Assembly: GCF_001412655.1 (NCBI RefSeq)
Contig: NZ_CP012996.1
Coordinates: 248,001-312,000 of the forward strand
From: Pedobacter sp. PACM 27299
GTDB lineage: Bacteria; Bacteroidota; Bacteroidia; Sphingobacteriales; Sphingobacteriaceae
Direction of reading: 5' to 3'
Length of the DNA stretch: 64,000 nt
Position 1 is the first letter of the stretch, and each line of letters starts with the position of its first letter. Position numbers and translations under genes: made by a program. This document shows, in pieces, positions 24,167 through 33,271 of the stretch. The notes beneath the pieces were generated by a model. It was not told the origin of the DNA, did not search any database, and saw only the letters and a program-made list of their open reading frames with translations.

Positions 24167-25492
24167 TTATGGTTTCAATTGATACTTTTCACTGAATTTT
24201 TTATCCAGTTGTTTATGAAGATTGTCCAGGTTGATGTCTCTTCCCTGAATAAACGCCTGTTCTACATGATTACTTTTCATATCCAAGGCATCTCCAGAGG
24301 AGATAAAGAAGGTCGCATCCTTACCCATTTCTAAACTTCCGGTAGTTTTATCGATACCCAATACCTTTGCAGTATTCAAAGTGATGGTTTGTAATGCCTT
24401 TTCCGGATCTAGTCCCCATGCAGCAACGGTTCCTGCCATAAAAGGAAGGTTGCGCTGTTGCCAGTAACCATCAATACTCACTACCACATTTACACCTGCA
24501 TTGGCCAGTACTGCCGCATTCTTATAAGGCATGTTCACATCGTCATCTACAGAATTCGGTAATGCGTGTGGTTGTTTCACGACTACCGCTACGTTATTCT
24601 GCTTTAAGAAATCTGTGATCAGATAAGCTTCATCGCCACCAACAATGATGGGTGTTAGCTTATATTTCTTTGCAAAATTTATTGCTGCAATGATGTCTTT
24701 CTCACCATCTACATTGATAAATAAGCGCTGTGTTCCATTAAAAAGGTTCCTCATCGCTGCCAAACGTGCATTGCTGACTGCAGGTTTAGGTCCTTCTGCA
24801 TAAGCTTTAGCTTCTGCAAAAAGTTGATCCAGCTCATTGATCGAATTTTGTGCCCTTTCTTTTAGGACTTCTGGTGTTAGGACAGGACCGCGGAAGCCAA
24901 AACCAAAGCCTCCTCGGCCTTTAGGAACGATTGGCCAGGTGATGTGCATGGCATCGTCTTTCTTAATCGCTGCATCTTCCCAGTTCCAGGCATCCAGCTG
25001 TACCACAGATGAGCTTCCCGAAACCATTCCACCCTGTGGCGTAACCTGTGCCATTAAGATGCCATTGCTTCTTAATGTTGCCGGAACTTTAGAATCCGTG
25101 TTATAAGCAATAATAGAGCGGATATGTGGATTGATATTGCCGATTTCAGCAAAGTCAAGCGTGGCTTTTACCGATTCAAATTCTGTCAGGCCCAGGTTGG
25201 TTAGGGGTGCAATAAATCCAGGATATACATGTTTGCCATTTGCCTGAATCAGGTTTCCTTTGCTCATGTCTAAACGGACCACGGTTGCATCTCCAATACC
25301 CGTGATTTTCCCTTTATCAAAAATCAGGTAGCCATTTTCAATGACGCTGCCATTGCCCAGATGTAATTTGGCACCCAGCACATAAGTAAGCTTGCTTTGT
25401 GCAGGAGCCGGAGAGATATTCGCCTGTGCGAAGCCTGCAACCGTTGCTGCTGCGGTAAGGAATACGGTTAAAATATATTTATTCATGAGCAT
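24167..25492 (-). CDS. Amidohydrolase-family protein, metal site degenerate
   Basis: A 441-residue exported protein (signal peptide ending TVAGFAQ) with the amidohydrolase TIM barrel and flanking beta sandwich. The C-terminal end is clear: LQTITLNTAKVLGIDKTTGSLEMGKDATFFI. The first metal-binding motif expected after the first strand (PGxxDxHxH) reads YPGFIAPLTNLGLTE and has lost both His residues, so it is probably inactive as a metal hydrolase or has changed its chemistry. It overlaps the upstream gene by 14 bases and must be translationally coupled to it. ATG at 25492 or 25486 could start it. Confidence 0.87.
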   Translation of the reverse strand: MLMNKYILTVFLTAAATVAGFAQANISPAPAQSKLTYVLGAKLHLGNGSVIENGYLIFDKGKITGIGDATVVRLDMSKGNLIQANGKHVYPGFIAPLTNLGLTEFESVKATLDFAEIGNINPHIRSIIAYNTDSKVPATLRSNGILMAQVTPQGGMVSGSSSVVQLDAWNWEDAAIKKDDAMHITWPIVPKGRGGFGFGFRGPVLTPEVLKERAQNSINELDQLFAEAKAYAEGPKPAVSNARLAAMRNLFNGTQRLFINVDGEKDIIAAINFAKKYKLTPIIVGGDEAYLITDFLKQNNVAVVVKQPHALPNSVDDDVNMPYKNAAVLANAGVNVVVSIDGYWQQRNLPFMAGTVAAWGLDPEKALQTITLNTAKVLGIDKTTGSLEMGKDATFFISSGDALDMKSNHVEQAFIQGRDINLDNLHKQLDKKFSEKYQLKP

Positions 25493-28205
25493 GTGTCCTT
25501 TCTAATTCGTTTAGTTCCATAGCATAATCTTCTACAGTTTCGCAATGGTACATGCGTGGGCTTTCCGCCACTGGACGCTGTGTTTTTCCACCTTTTCCTT
25601 TACTTTCCTGCATTTTTTTAATGATTCTTGCGCGTTCGTTTTGCTGGTCTTTTCTAACTTGTTCATCGCGATCGATGTCCCAATAAGAAATACCATCTAC
25701 AAAAGTTTTTTCTGCTTTCGCGTAAATTGACAATGGATTTGCCGACCAGATCACAACGTCTGCATCTTTACCCACTTTAATACTGCCTACTTTATTGTCG
25801 ATATGGAGCATTTTTGCGGGATTTAAAGTCACAAATTTCAACGCATCTTCTTCCGGTACGCCACCGTATAATACCGCTTTACCGGCCTCTTGGTTTAATC
25901 TGCGCGCCATTTCAGCATCATCAGAATTGAATGCCGTAGTGATGCCCACATTGTGCATGATCTTTCCATTGTAAGGAATTGCTTCTGCTACTTCTATTTT
26001 ATAAGCCCACCAATCTGAGAAAGTGGAAGCATTAATGCCTCGTGCCTTCATTTTGTCGGCCACTTTGTATCCTTCCAGAATATGGGTGAAAGTGTTGATT
26101 TTAAAGCCAAGACTATCGGCGACATTCATCAGCATATTGATCTCTGATTGTACATAAGAATGACAAGTAATGAAACGTTTATTGTCCAGAATTTCCACAA
26201 TCGCATCCAGTTCTAAATCCCGGCGTACGTTATTTCCTTTAGTGGCTAATGCCGTTTTATATTCTTTTGCACGTGTAAACTCGTCTACGAAAGATTGCTC
26301 TACACCCATTCTGGTCACAGGGAAACGTGCACCTGTACCGAAATTACTCTGTTTAACGTTTTCACCAAGTGCGAATTTGATAAAACCATCAGCTCCCGCA
26401 AATTTCAATTCTTCAGGCAGTTTTCCCCAGCGAAGTTTAATCAGCTGTGCTTGTCCGCCTACCGGATTTGCTGAACCATGAAGGATGTGCGAAGTGGTTA
26501 CACCACCTGCCAGCTGACGGTAAATGTTCACGTCTTCTGAGTTGATGATGTCTGCAATACGAACTTCTGCAGAGGAAGATTGCGCGCCTTCATTGATACC
26601 GCCTGTTCCGGCGATATGTGAATGTTCATCAATCAAACCTGGTGTAATGTGCTTTCCTGTGGCATCAATGACTTTTGCATTGCCAGCACTTAGATTTTTT
26701 CCAACGGCTTTAATCTTGCCGTTTTCTAGTAATACATCTGCATTTTGAAGAATTCCCTCTTTTTCATTTGTCCATACTGTTGCGTTTTTAAGCAACACAG
26801 TTTCCTGTTTTAATGGGCTGGCGATACCGAAAGCAGTGAAAGGATAAAGCAGCGTACCTGCATTTAAAACGGGTTTTTCGAGGTCTTTTTTAGCCAATGT
26901 TTTCGATACGGTATCTTTTTCATCCTTTTTATTAGTGATGAATCTTTTTCCTTGTACCCAGTTTTCCAAGACAATGTTGTTCTTTTTAAAGAGGCTATCG
27001 GAAGTGATAATGAAATTAGCCAGTTTACCTTTTTCCAGCGTTCCTACTTTATCAGAAACACCAATCATTGCTGCGGGGATCTCAGTAACGGATAAAAGTG
27101 CTTGTTTTTGAGTTAGGCCATTGTCGATCGCAGTGCGGATATTGGTCCAGAAATCAGCTGTTTTATCTAGCCCGAAGGTGGTTAAAGAGAATTTAATTCC
27201 CGCTTTCTCCAGGATCCCTGGATTTGAAGGAGCCATTTCCCAACCTTTCATCTGTGCTAAAGTCACATTTCTTGCATCTGCAGGATCTTCCACATCGTAA
27301 GCTTTAACAAAGTTGATGGGGATAATTAAGCTGGCACCTGTTGCCTTTACTGCGTCAACACGTTGATATTCATCACCATTTGATTTTATAATGTACTGTT
27401 TCCCAAACTCTTTGCCGATTTTATCTGCACGCAGAATATTTTGCCAGCCATCAGCTTCAAAAATTTGTGGGATTTGCTGTTGTTTGTTAAAAGCCTCTAA
27501 AGAGATGTTGTATTCTTCTTTTTGCTTGCCATACCATTGCGCGTCATAATAAGTTTGACGCAATAAGGCAATGGAGCCCATTAATGAAGTTGGATAGTCG
27601 TTCTGGGAAGTTCCTTTATTGAAAGAGTAGTTCGCAGCAGCTTCAGGTTTTAGCATGGTACTGTTCTCTCTTTCATCACTCAGGCTGACCACGGAAGAGG
27701 TGCCGCGAGCAATGCCATCTCTGTTGATGACGTTTACGCTGCCGAATCCAGCTTTGCGCAGCTCGTCTGCTTTTTTAGTGTCGATTGCAAAGATTGCATT
27801 CACTTGTGTTTCTGGTCTAATGGCTTCATTCCAGCCATAAGCCCCTTTTTTCGTGGAAGTAAAGATGGATTGACGCATACCTCCGGTTGAGGTTCTGGTG
27901 TTTTCCGACACACCATAAGCCGAAAATGCATCTACCAAAGAAGGGTAAATAAATTTTCCTTTTAGATCGATCACGACATAGCCTTTCGGTATGGCGGTGC
28001 CGCTGCCTACAGATTGGATAGTTTGGCCCTTAATTAATAAGGTTCCGTTGGGAATGGTCTGGTTCGCATTTACCACGATGTTTGCATTGGTAAAAGCATA
28101 ATTCCCAGGTCTGATGTCATAAGACCCATTTACAGGGTAGGTCTGCTGAGCAAATACCAGGGTACCAGAAAAGACCAACGCAAGCGAGAGTAGAATTTTC
28201 TTCAT
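25479..28205 (-). CDS. Two-domain exported amidohydrolase
   Basis: A 908-residue exported protein (signal peptide MKKILLSLALVFSGTLVFAQ). It holds two amidohydrolase-like units. In the N-terminal unit (to about residue 430) the metal motif is lost (YPSLVDAFSAYG). The C-terminal unit is intact: TPGLIDEHSHI gives the HxH pair, RFITCHSYVQSE and FTHILEGYK supply further His ligands, and FNSDDAEMARR the Asp. The C-terminal unit resembles imidazolonepropionase-like amidohydrolases. The substrate is unknown; cyclic amides or peptides are typical. It is the first gene of a two-gene operon with the 441-residue protein, which resembles its own inactive half. Confidence 0.9.
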   Translation of the reverse strand: MKKILLSLALVFSGTLVFAQQTYPVNGSYDIRPGNYAFTNANIVVNANQTIPNGTLLIKGQTIQSVGSGTAIPKGYVVIDLKGKFIYPSLVDAFSAYGVSENTRTSTGGMRQSIFTSTKKGAYGWNEAIRPETQVNAIFAIDTKKADELRKAGFGSVNVINRDGIARGTSSVVSLSDERENSTMLKPEAAANYSFNKGTSQNDYPTSLMGSIALLRQTYYDAQWYGKQKEEYNISLEAFNKQQQIPQIFEADGWQNILRADKIGKEFGKQYIIKSNGDEYQRVDAVKATGASLIIPINFVKAYDVEDPADARNVTLAQMKGWEMAPSNPGILEKAGIKFSLTTFGLDKTADFWTNIRTAIDNGLTQKQALLSVTEIPAAMIGVSDKVGTLEKGKLANFIITSDSLFKKNNIVLENWVQGKRFITNKKDEKDTVSKTLAKKDLEKPVLNAGTLLYPFTAFGIASPLKQETVLLKNATVWTNEKEGILQNADVLLENGKIKAVGKNLSAGNAKVIDATGKHITPGLIDEHSHIAGTGGINEGAQSSSAEVRIADIINSEDVNIYRQLAGGVTTSHILHGSANPVGGQAQLIKLRWGKLPEELKFAGADGFIKFALGENVKQSNFGTGARFPVTRMGVEQSFVDEFTRAKEYKTALATKGNNVRRDLELDAIVEILDNKRFITCHSYVQSEINMLMNVADSLGFKINTFTHILEGYKVADKMKARGINASTFSDWWAYKIEVAEAIPYNGKIMHNVGITTAFNSDDAEMARRLNQEAGKAVLYGGVPEEDALKFVTLNPAKMLHIDNKVGSIKVGKDADVVIWSANPLSIYAKAEKTFVDGISYWDIDRDEQVRKDQQNERARIIKKMQESKGKGGKTQRPVAESPRMYHCETVEDYAMELNELERTHAHE

Positions 28206-28559
28206 AAAGATTTAGTTTTTAGTACCTAAATCTAACCTAAAAAAACGGGAGCATTTGTTTATAACCTATTTTTTACCAAGAGCGGAAGGTTGGTTTTAGA
28301 GTAAATGTGTAAATATGTTGACAATAGATGTGAATTATCTGGTAAAATTGGGATGAGATTGGTCACAAAGTCAACGCCATAAATGTGATGGTCTTTTCCA
28401 CAATTGTGCAGCGTTTGTCTACAGATGTGTAGAATTCATGGGAAAGCAGGTCATGCTAACTACATCTCTATTAGTTTATAATGATTTTAAATATCGATTA
28501 CTATTTTTCCTTTTTTTTAAAATGTATTTTATTGGTTAAGTTTGAAAGAAAAACTTGTT
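28206..28559. other. Intergenic region, nothing recognised
   Basis: 354 bases between divergent genes. A/T-rich near 28480-28550. No RNA fold, repeat or gene is evident to me; it should contain the promoters for both neighbours. Confidence 0.4.
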
Positions 28560-28994
28560 ATGGATTTCTATCATATTTTGAAAAGTGCGCACTCAGGATG
28601 GCGTTACCTGGTTTTAATTATGTTGGTGTTGGCAATCGTTCAGGCATTGGCTGGATGGTTAGGCAAAAAACCATATACAGAAGCAAATAGAAAGATAAAT
28701 GTTTTCACATTGATCTTTGTACATACCCAAATATTATTTGGATTGGGCTTGTATTTCTTGAGTCCACTGGTTCAGGCGGGAATTAGATATTGGAAAATGG
28801 AGCATATCGGAATGATGATTTTTGCGGCTATTTTAGTGACTGTTGGTAATGCAAGATCGAAACGTATCGACGATGCAGCGAGCAAACACCGTACTATCGC
28901 CCTATATTTTGGCCTTGGACTGATCGTTATCGTTGCTTCTATTATTCAAATGACTCAGGTGGATCCTACAAGGACATTCTGGGGAGCATCATAA
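28560..28994 (+). CDS. Small four-helix membrane protein, cytochrome b561-like
   Basis: A 144-residue inner-membrane protein with four predicted helices: about residues 13-31 (WRYLVLIMLVLAIVQALAG), 45-66, 79-95 and 111-130. His residues at helix ends (KSAHSGW, FVHTQ, MEHIG, SKHRT) could ligate heme; the family is often annotated as cytochrome b or a hypothetical membrane protein in Bacteroidota. ATG at 28560 is chosen over an in-frame TTG at 28542 because the helix-rich family motif begins FYHILKSAHSG. It ends 52 bases before the trp leader. Function unproven. Confidence 0.68.
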   Translation: MDFYHILKSAHSGWRYLVLIMLVLAIVQALAGWLGKKPYTEANRKINVFTLIFVHTQILFGLGLYFLSPLVQAGIRYWKMEHIGMMIFAAILVTVGNARSKRIDDAASKHRTIALYFGLGLIVIVASIIQMTQVDPTRTFWGAS

Positions 28995-29009
28995 AATTTC
29001 ACAATTTAA

Positions 29010-29040
29010 TTTGGTGTTGTAAGATTTATTTATATTTTTG
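29010..29040 (+). promoter_or_regulatory. Putative trp operon promoter
   Basis: TTTG (29010-29013), 19 bases, TATTTTTG (29033-29040), an exact Bacteroidota consensus. The expected transcription start is around 29047, at or next to the leader peptide's ATG. Confidence 0.6.
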
Positions 29041-29046
29041 TTGCAC

Positions 29047-29124
29047 ATGATTAACAATATACATACTTGGCAATGGCGCAGTAATTCTGAAAAGAGTTTC
29101 GTCGTAGCTTCGTGTACCTTATAG
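29047..29124 (+). CDS. trpL: trp leader peptide
   Basis: A 25-codon open frame beginning MINNIHTWQWR, with two Trp codons at 29068 and 29074 separated by a single Gln codon, ending TAG at 29122-29124. It lies between a consensus promoter and a terminator hairpin, 125 bases before trpE. This is the classic arrangement of transcription attenuation: at low charged tRNA-Trp the ribosome stalls at the Trp pair and an antiterminator can form. That the peptide is translated is inferred; the codon placement is seen. Confidence 0.8.
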   Translation: MINNIHTWQWRSNSEKSFVVASCTL

Positions 29125-29186
29125 TTTATCAACCTAAACCAAACCACACTTATAAACCCGACGTAACCACACGTCGGGTTTTTTTG
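29098..29186 (+). terminator. trp attenuator with terminator hairpin
   Basis: The terminator is AACCCGACGT (29155-29164) / ACGTCGGGTT (29171-29180), a perfect 10-bp stem with T run to 29185. Alternative pairings that would block its 5' arm are present: CGTCG (29100-29104, within the leader peptide) with CGACG (29159-29163), and GTTTAT (29124-29129) with ATAAAC (29152-29157). These are weaker than the terminator; their in vivo use is inferred. Confidence 0.75.
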
Positions 29187-29248
29187 TATAAAATTTTTTA
29201 TGACGGCGATGAAATACAATTGCATAATGATGAAAACTAAGATTTAAG

Positions 29249-30652
29249 ATGAAGAATTATATCATTAACACCACCTACAAGAAGCGTCTTGCGGATACCA
29301 CTACTCCGGTAAGTATTTACCTGAGGTTGAGGGATGTATATCCGAACACCATTTTATTGGAAAGTTCCGATTACCACAGCCGCGAGAACTCGGTGAGTTA
29401 CGTGTGTGCCCAGCCAGTGGCCGGGATCGTATTGAAGAATGGCATCTTATCTACTTATTTCCCCGATGGAAAGAAAGTGGAAAAAGAGAACTTTGTGCTC
29501 ACGGAAGAAATTGACGCTTTTAAGCAGCAGTTTGAGCCTGGCGTAGTCAATGATACGCGCTATATCTCTAACGGTTTATTTGGTTATTTCACCTGGAATG
29601 CCATTCAGCATTTTGAAGACATTTCTTTCCAGGCTACTTCTCCTGAAGGAGAGGACATCCCGATGATGCAATACCATATTTACCGGTACATCATTGCCAT
29701 AGACCACTTTAAGAATGAAGTGACCTTGTTCAAAAATACTTTTAACGGGGATGAAGATGATGATCTGGCGAAAATGGAATACCTGGTGCAGAATAAAAAC
29801 TTCCCGGAATACAGTTTCAAAACTACTGGAGAGGAGCATTCTAACTTAACCGACCAGGGTTTTATGGACATCGTTGACAAAATGAAAAAGCACATTTTAC
29901 GAGGTGACGTTTTTCAAATTGTTCCATCAAGAGCGTTTAAGCAAGGATTTTTAGGTGATGAGTTTAATGTATACCGTTGCTTGCGCTCCATCAATCCTTC
30001 TCCATATCTTTTCTATTTCGACTACGGAAGTTTCAAACTATTTGGTTCTTCTCCGGAAGCACAAATTACCATTAAAAACAATGTAGCGAATATTTTCCCG
30101 ATTGCAGGTACCTTTAAACGTACTGGAAATGACGAGGAAGACGCAGAATTAGCTAGAAAACTGGAGCAGGATCCTAAGGAAAGCGCAGAGCATGTAATGC
30201 TGGTCGATCTGGCAAGAAATGACTTGAGCAGACATTGCAGCGGTGTAGCCGTGAAATCGTTTAAAGAAGTACAATATTATTCTCATTTGATACACCTGGT
30301 TTCTAAAGTTAGCGGGAACCTTCAAAAAGATGTTTCCGCTTTCAAAGTGGTGGCGGATACTTATCCTGCAGGAACATTGAGCGGTGCACCAAAATATCGT
30401 GCTATGCAGCTGATTGATGAGTACGAAGGCTTAGGACGTAATTTTTATGCAGGTGCCATCGGATATATGGGCTTTAATGACACTTTTAACCATGCCATTA
30501 TGATCCGTACTTTTATGAGTAAAAACAATGAATTGCACTATAGGGCAGGAGCGGGTATTGTGGCCGATTCTATCCCTGAAAATGAAATGCAGGAAGTAAA
30601 TAACAAAATTGCAGCCCTTCGCAGAGCTGTAGAAATGGCCACAGGTATTTAA
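29249..30652 (+). CDS. trpE: Anthranilate synthase component I
   Basis: A 467-residue enzyme converting chorismate to anthranilate, with ammonia from TrpG. Catalytic motifs are in the C-terminal half: LFGSSPEAQITI, IAGTFKRTGND, EHVMLVDLARNDLSRHCSG and AGTLSGAPKYRAMQLIDEYE. The N-terminal LLESSDYHS segment (about residues 34-42) corresponds to the LLES loop that binds tryptophan for feedback inhibition in TrpE. This and the trp attenuator upstream favour TrpE over PabB. It precedes trpG by one base. Confidence 0.96.
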   Translation: MKNYIINTTYKKRLADTTTPVSIYLRLRDVYPNTILLESSDYHSRENSVSYVCAQPVAGIVLKNGILSTYFPDGKKVEKENFVLTEEIDAFKQQFEPGVVNDTRYISNGLFGYFTWNAIQHFEDISFQATSPEGEDIPMMQYHIYRYIIAIDHFKNEVTLFKNTFNGDEDDDLAKMEYLVQNKNFPEYSFKTTGEEHSNLTDQGFMDIVDKMKKHILRGDVFQIVPSRAFKQGFLGDEFNVYRCLRSINPSPYLFYFDYGSFKLFGSSPEAQITIKNNVANIFPIAGTFKRTGNDEEDAELARKLEQDPKESAEHVMLVDLARNDLSRHCSGVAVKSFKEVQYYSHLIHLVSKVSGNLQKDVSAFKVVADTYPAGTLSGAPKYRAMQLIDEYEGLGRNFYAGAIGYMGFNDTFNHAIMIRTFMSKNNELHYRAGAGIVADSIPENEMQEVNNKIAALRRAVEMATGI

Positions 30653-30653
30653 C

Positions 30654-31244
30654 ATGACAAACGATAAAGAGATGCAAAAGAAAGTATTGGTAATTGACAA
30701 TTACGATTCATTCACTTATAATTTAGTCCACCTGGTAAACGAGTTAGGAAGAGAAGTGGAAGTATGGAGAAATGATAAGTTCGAATTGTCTGATGTAGCG
30801 CAATACGATAAAATTATCCTGTCGCCAGGTCCCGGTATTCCAGAAGAAGCAGGTTTGTTATTAGATGTAATTAAAGAATATGCAGCAACCAAGAGTATAT
30901 TTGGTGTGTGTTTAGGGCAGCAAGCCATCGCTCAGGCTTTTGGTGGTACTTTACTGAATTTAGGCAGACCAATGCATGGTATTGCCACCCCAATTCAGGT
31001 GCTCGATAAAGAAGAGATACTTTTCAAAAATTGTCCAGAGGTGATCAATGTTGGCCGCTACCATTCATGGGTAGTCAATGCGAAAAGTTTGCCGGACTGT
31101 TTAACCGTAACTGCAACAGATAAAGACCAGGAGATTATGGCGCTAAGACACAAAGAATATGATGTTAGAGGTGTTCAATTTCACCCGGAAAGCGTATTGA
31201 CAGACCATGGTAAAGAAATGATGAAAAACTGGTTAGAAGCTTAA
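30654..31244 (+). CDS. trpG: Anthranilate synthase component II (glutamine amidotransferase)
   Basis: A 196-residue class I glutamine amidotransferase that supplies ammonia to TrpE. The catalytic triad is visible: Cys86 in GVCLGQQAIAQAFGG and His-Glu in FHPESVLT near residue 177. The oxyanion motif SPGPGIPEEAG lies at residues 57-67. It starts one base after the trpE stop and ends three bases before trpC, so the three genes are translated as a unit. It may also serve PabB in folate synthesis, as in some bacteria with a single copy. Confidence 0.96.
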   Translation: MTNDKEMQKKVLVIDNYDSFTYNLVHLVNELGREVEVWRNDKFELSDVAQYDKIILSPGPGIPEEAGLLLDVIKEYAATKSIFGVCLGQQAIAQAFGGTLLNLGRPMHGIATPIQVLDKEEILFKNCPEVINVGRYHSWVVNAKSLPDCLTVTATDKDQEIMALRHKEYDVRGVQFHPESVLTDHGKEMMKNWLEA

Positions 31245-31247
31245 AAG

Positions 31248-32039
31248 ATGAATATTTTAGATAAAATTGTCCTTCGCAAGCGCGAAGAAGTGGCGCTGGC
31301 CAAAGAACTGGTTTCTACAAAAACGTTGGAAGCAGCATTGCATTTCAACCGTGTACCTTATTCATTTGAAGAGTTTCTATTGGACGAAAAGCGTTCAGGA
31401 ATCATTGCAGAGTTTAAGCGGCGTTCACCTTCAAAAGGTATCATTAATGACAAAGTGACTGTAGAAGAGGTGACTACTGCCTATGCTGCAGCAGGAGCTT
31501 CGGCACTTTCTGTACTAACGGATGTAGATTTCTTTGGTGGCCATACCAATGATTTACTGGCGGCAAGAGCAGTGAACAATATTCCGATTCTTAGAAAGGA
31601 TTTCATGATTGATGAATATCAGATCCTGGAAGCCAAAGCATTGGGGGCCGATATCATTTTACTGATTGCTGCGATTTTGACACCAGATGAGATTGAAGAC
31701 CTGGCTGTGTTTGCTAAAAGTCTTGGATTGAACGTGTTATTGGAGGTTCATAACTTGGAAGAACTGCAAAGAAGCGTAATTCCAGAGCTGGATGCCATTG
31801 GTGTCAATAATAGAAATCTGGCTGATTTTTCAGTTAACATTCAGACTTCTTTTGAACTGGTAGATGAAATTCCTGATGACTTTTTGAAAATCTCTGAAAG
31901 TGCCATTAGTGATCCGATTACCATCAATGAATTGAGAGCCGCTGGATTTGATGGTTTCCTGATCGGTGAAAACTTTATGAAAACTCAAAATCCGGGAGCA
32001 TCGATGGCCGACTTTGTCAGTCAGCTGATCTCGGTATAA
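31248..32039 (+). CDS. trpC: Indole-3-glycerol phosphate synthase
   Basis: A 263-residue TIM-barrel enzyme that closes the indole ring from CdRP. Motifs: IIAEFKRRSPSKG (residues 47-59), LSVLTDVDFFGG, ILRKDFMIDEYQI with the catalytic Lys, VNNRNLADFSVN and ESAISDPITI. The length is normal, with no fused PRAI (TrpF) domain. It is the last gene of trpEGC; trpD, trpF, trpB and trpA are absent here, and hflX begins 22 bases on with its own promoter box. Confidence 0.97.
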   Translation: MNILDKIVLRKREEVALAKELVSTKTLEAALHFNRVPYSFEEFLLDEKRSGIIAEFKRRSPSKGIINDKVTVEEVTTAYAAAGASALSVLTDVDFFGGHTNDLLAARAVNNIPILRKDFMIDEYQILEAKALGADIILLIAAILTPDEIEDLAVFAKSLGLNVLLEVHNLEELQRSVIPELDAIGVNNRNLADFSVNIQTSFELVDEIPDDFLKISESAISDPITINELRAAGFDGFLIGENFMKTQNPGASMADFVSQLISV

Positions 32040-32061
32040 CTTTTGTATCTTTGTACTTTAC

Positions 32062-33252
32062 ATGGGAAAGCAAAAATATTTTGATACCGCGCTTAAACCT
32101 GAACGTGCTGTTCTTGTTGGCGTAATAAGACAAGGTGAAAAACCGGAAGAAACCAAAGAGTATTTGGATGAACTGGCATTTCTGGTAGATACTGCCGGAG
32201 GTGTGGTGACGCATATTTTTACTCAAAAAATGGAAAAGCCTGACCGGAGCACCTTTGTAGGTACAGGGAAATTAGAAGAAATAGCGGCTTATGTGAAGTC
32301 GGAAGAAATAGATTTAGTGGTGTTTGATGATGAATTGTCACCTTCACAGCTGAGAAATATTGAGCGCGAGCTTCAGGTAAAAGTGCTGGACAGGAGTAAC
32401 CTGATCCTGGATATTTTTGCAGGCAGGGCGCAGACAGCACAGGCGAGAACGCAGGTGGAGCTGGCTCAGCTGCAATACTTGTTGCCACGATTAACCCGTT
32501 TATGGACCCACTTGGAGCGCCAAAAAGGGGGTATCGGAATGAGAGGTCCTGGTGAAACTCAGATTGAAAGTGATAGAAGGATGATTTTGGAGAAAATCGC
32601 ACTTTTAAAAGAACGTCTGAAACTCATCGATAAACAAAATGAGACACAAAGAAAAAATCGTTCTGAACTGATTCGTGTCGCATTAGTAGGATATACCAAC
32701 GTAGGCAAGTCTACGATCATGAACATGCTTTCGAAATCGGAAGTATTCGCGGAAAATAAATTATTCGCTACTTTAGATACTACCGTGCGTAAAGTGGTGA
32801 TCGAAAACGTGCCTTTCCTTTTATCGGATACGGTAGGTTTTATCCGTAAACTGCCTCACCATTTGATCGAATGTTTCAAATCAACTTTAGATGAGGTGCG
32901 TGAAGCAAACGTTTTGATCCATGTGGTAGACATATCTCATCCTAATTTTGAGGATCAGATCAATGTGGTCAATGAAACTTTAAAAGACCTGGGTGCAAGA
33001 GACAAACCGACGATCATGCTGTTCAATAAAATTGATGCCTATGTGAGTCCGGAAGTAGATCTCGAAAATGGGGAGAAGTCCACATTGACCATTGAGGAGT
33101 TCGAGCATAGCTGGATGGCCGCTAATAATGCCCCTGCGATGTTTATATCGGCCTTGCACAAAGAGAATTTAGAAGAATTTAAACAACTATTGTACGATAA
33201 AGTGAAGGCTTTACATACAGAGCGCTATCCTTACGATAAGCTGTTATATTAA
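32062..33252 (+). CDS. hflX: GTPase HflX
   Basis: A 396-residue ribosome-associated GTPase implicated in rescue of stalled or stressed 50S subunits. Its N-terminal nucleotide-binding-like domain (FVGTGKLEEI, VVFDDELSPSQLRNIE) is followed by a coiled linker with GERK-type GGIGMRGPGETQIESDRR, then the G domain: P-loop ALVGYTNVGKST from about residue 207, switch DTVGFIRKLPH and LFNKID. A TATCTTTG box (32046-32053) lies just before the ATG at 32062, so the transcript has almost no leader. Confidence 0.96.
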   Translation: MGKQKYFDTALKPERAVLVGVIRQGEKPEETKEYLDELAFLVDTAGGVVTHIFTQKMEKPDRSTFVGTGKLEEIAAYVKSEEIDLVVFDDELSPSQLRNIERELQVKVLDRSNLILDIFAGRAQTAQARTQVELAQLQYLLPRLTRLWTHLERQKGGIGMRGPGETQIESDRRMILEKIALLKERLKLIDKQNETQRKNRSELIRVALVGYTNVGKSTIMNMLSKSEVFAENKLFATLDTTVRKVVIENVPFLLSDTVGFIRKLPHHLIECFKSTLDEVREANVLIHVVDISHPNFEDQINVVNETLKDLGARDKPTIMLFNKIDAYVSPEVDLENGEKSTLTIEEFEHSWMAANNAPAMFISALHKENLEEFKQLLYDKVKALHTERYPYDKLLY

Positions 33253-33271
33253 TATTAAGATTGGAATAATT

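Noticed and set aside
28481-28690. 69-codon frame upstream of the b561-like gene
   Set aside because: It overlaps the real membrane-protein start in another frame and has a poor composition.
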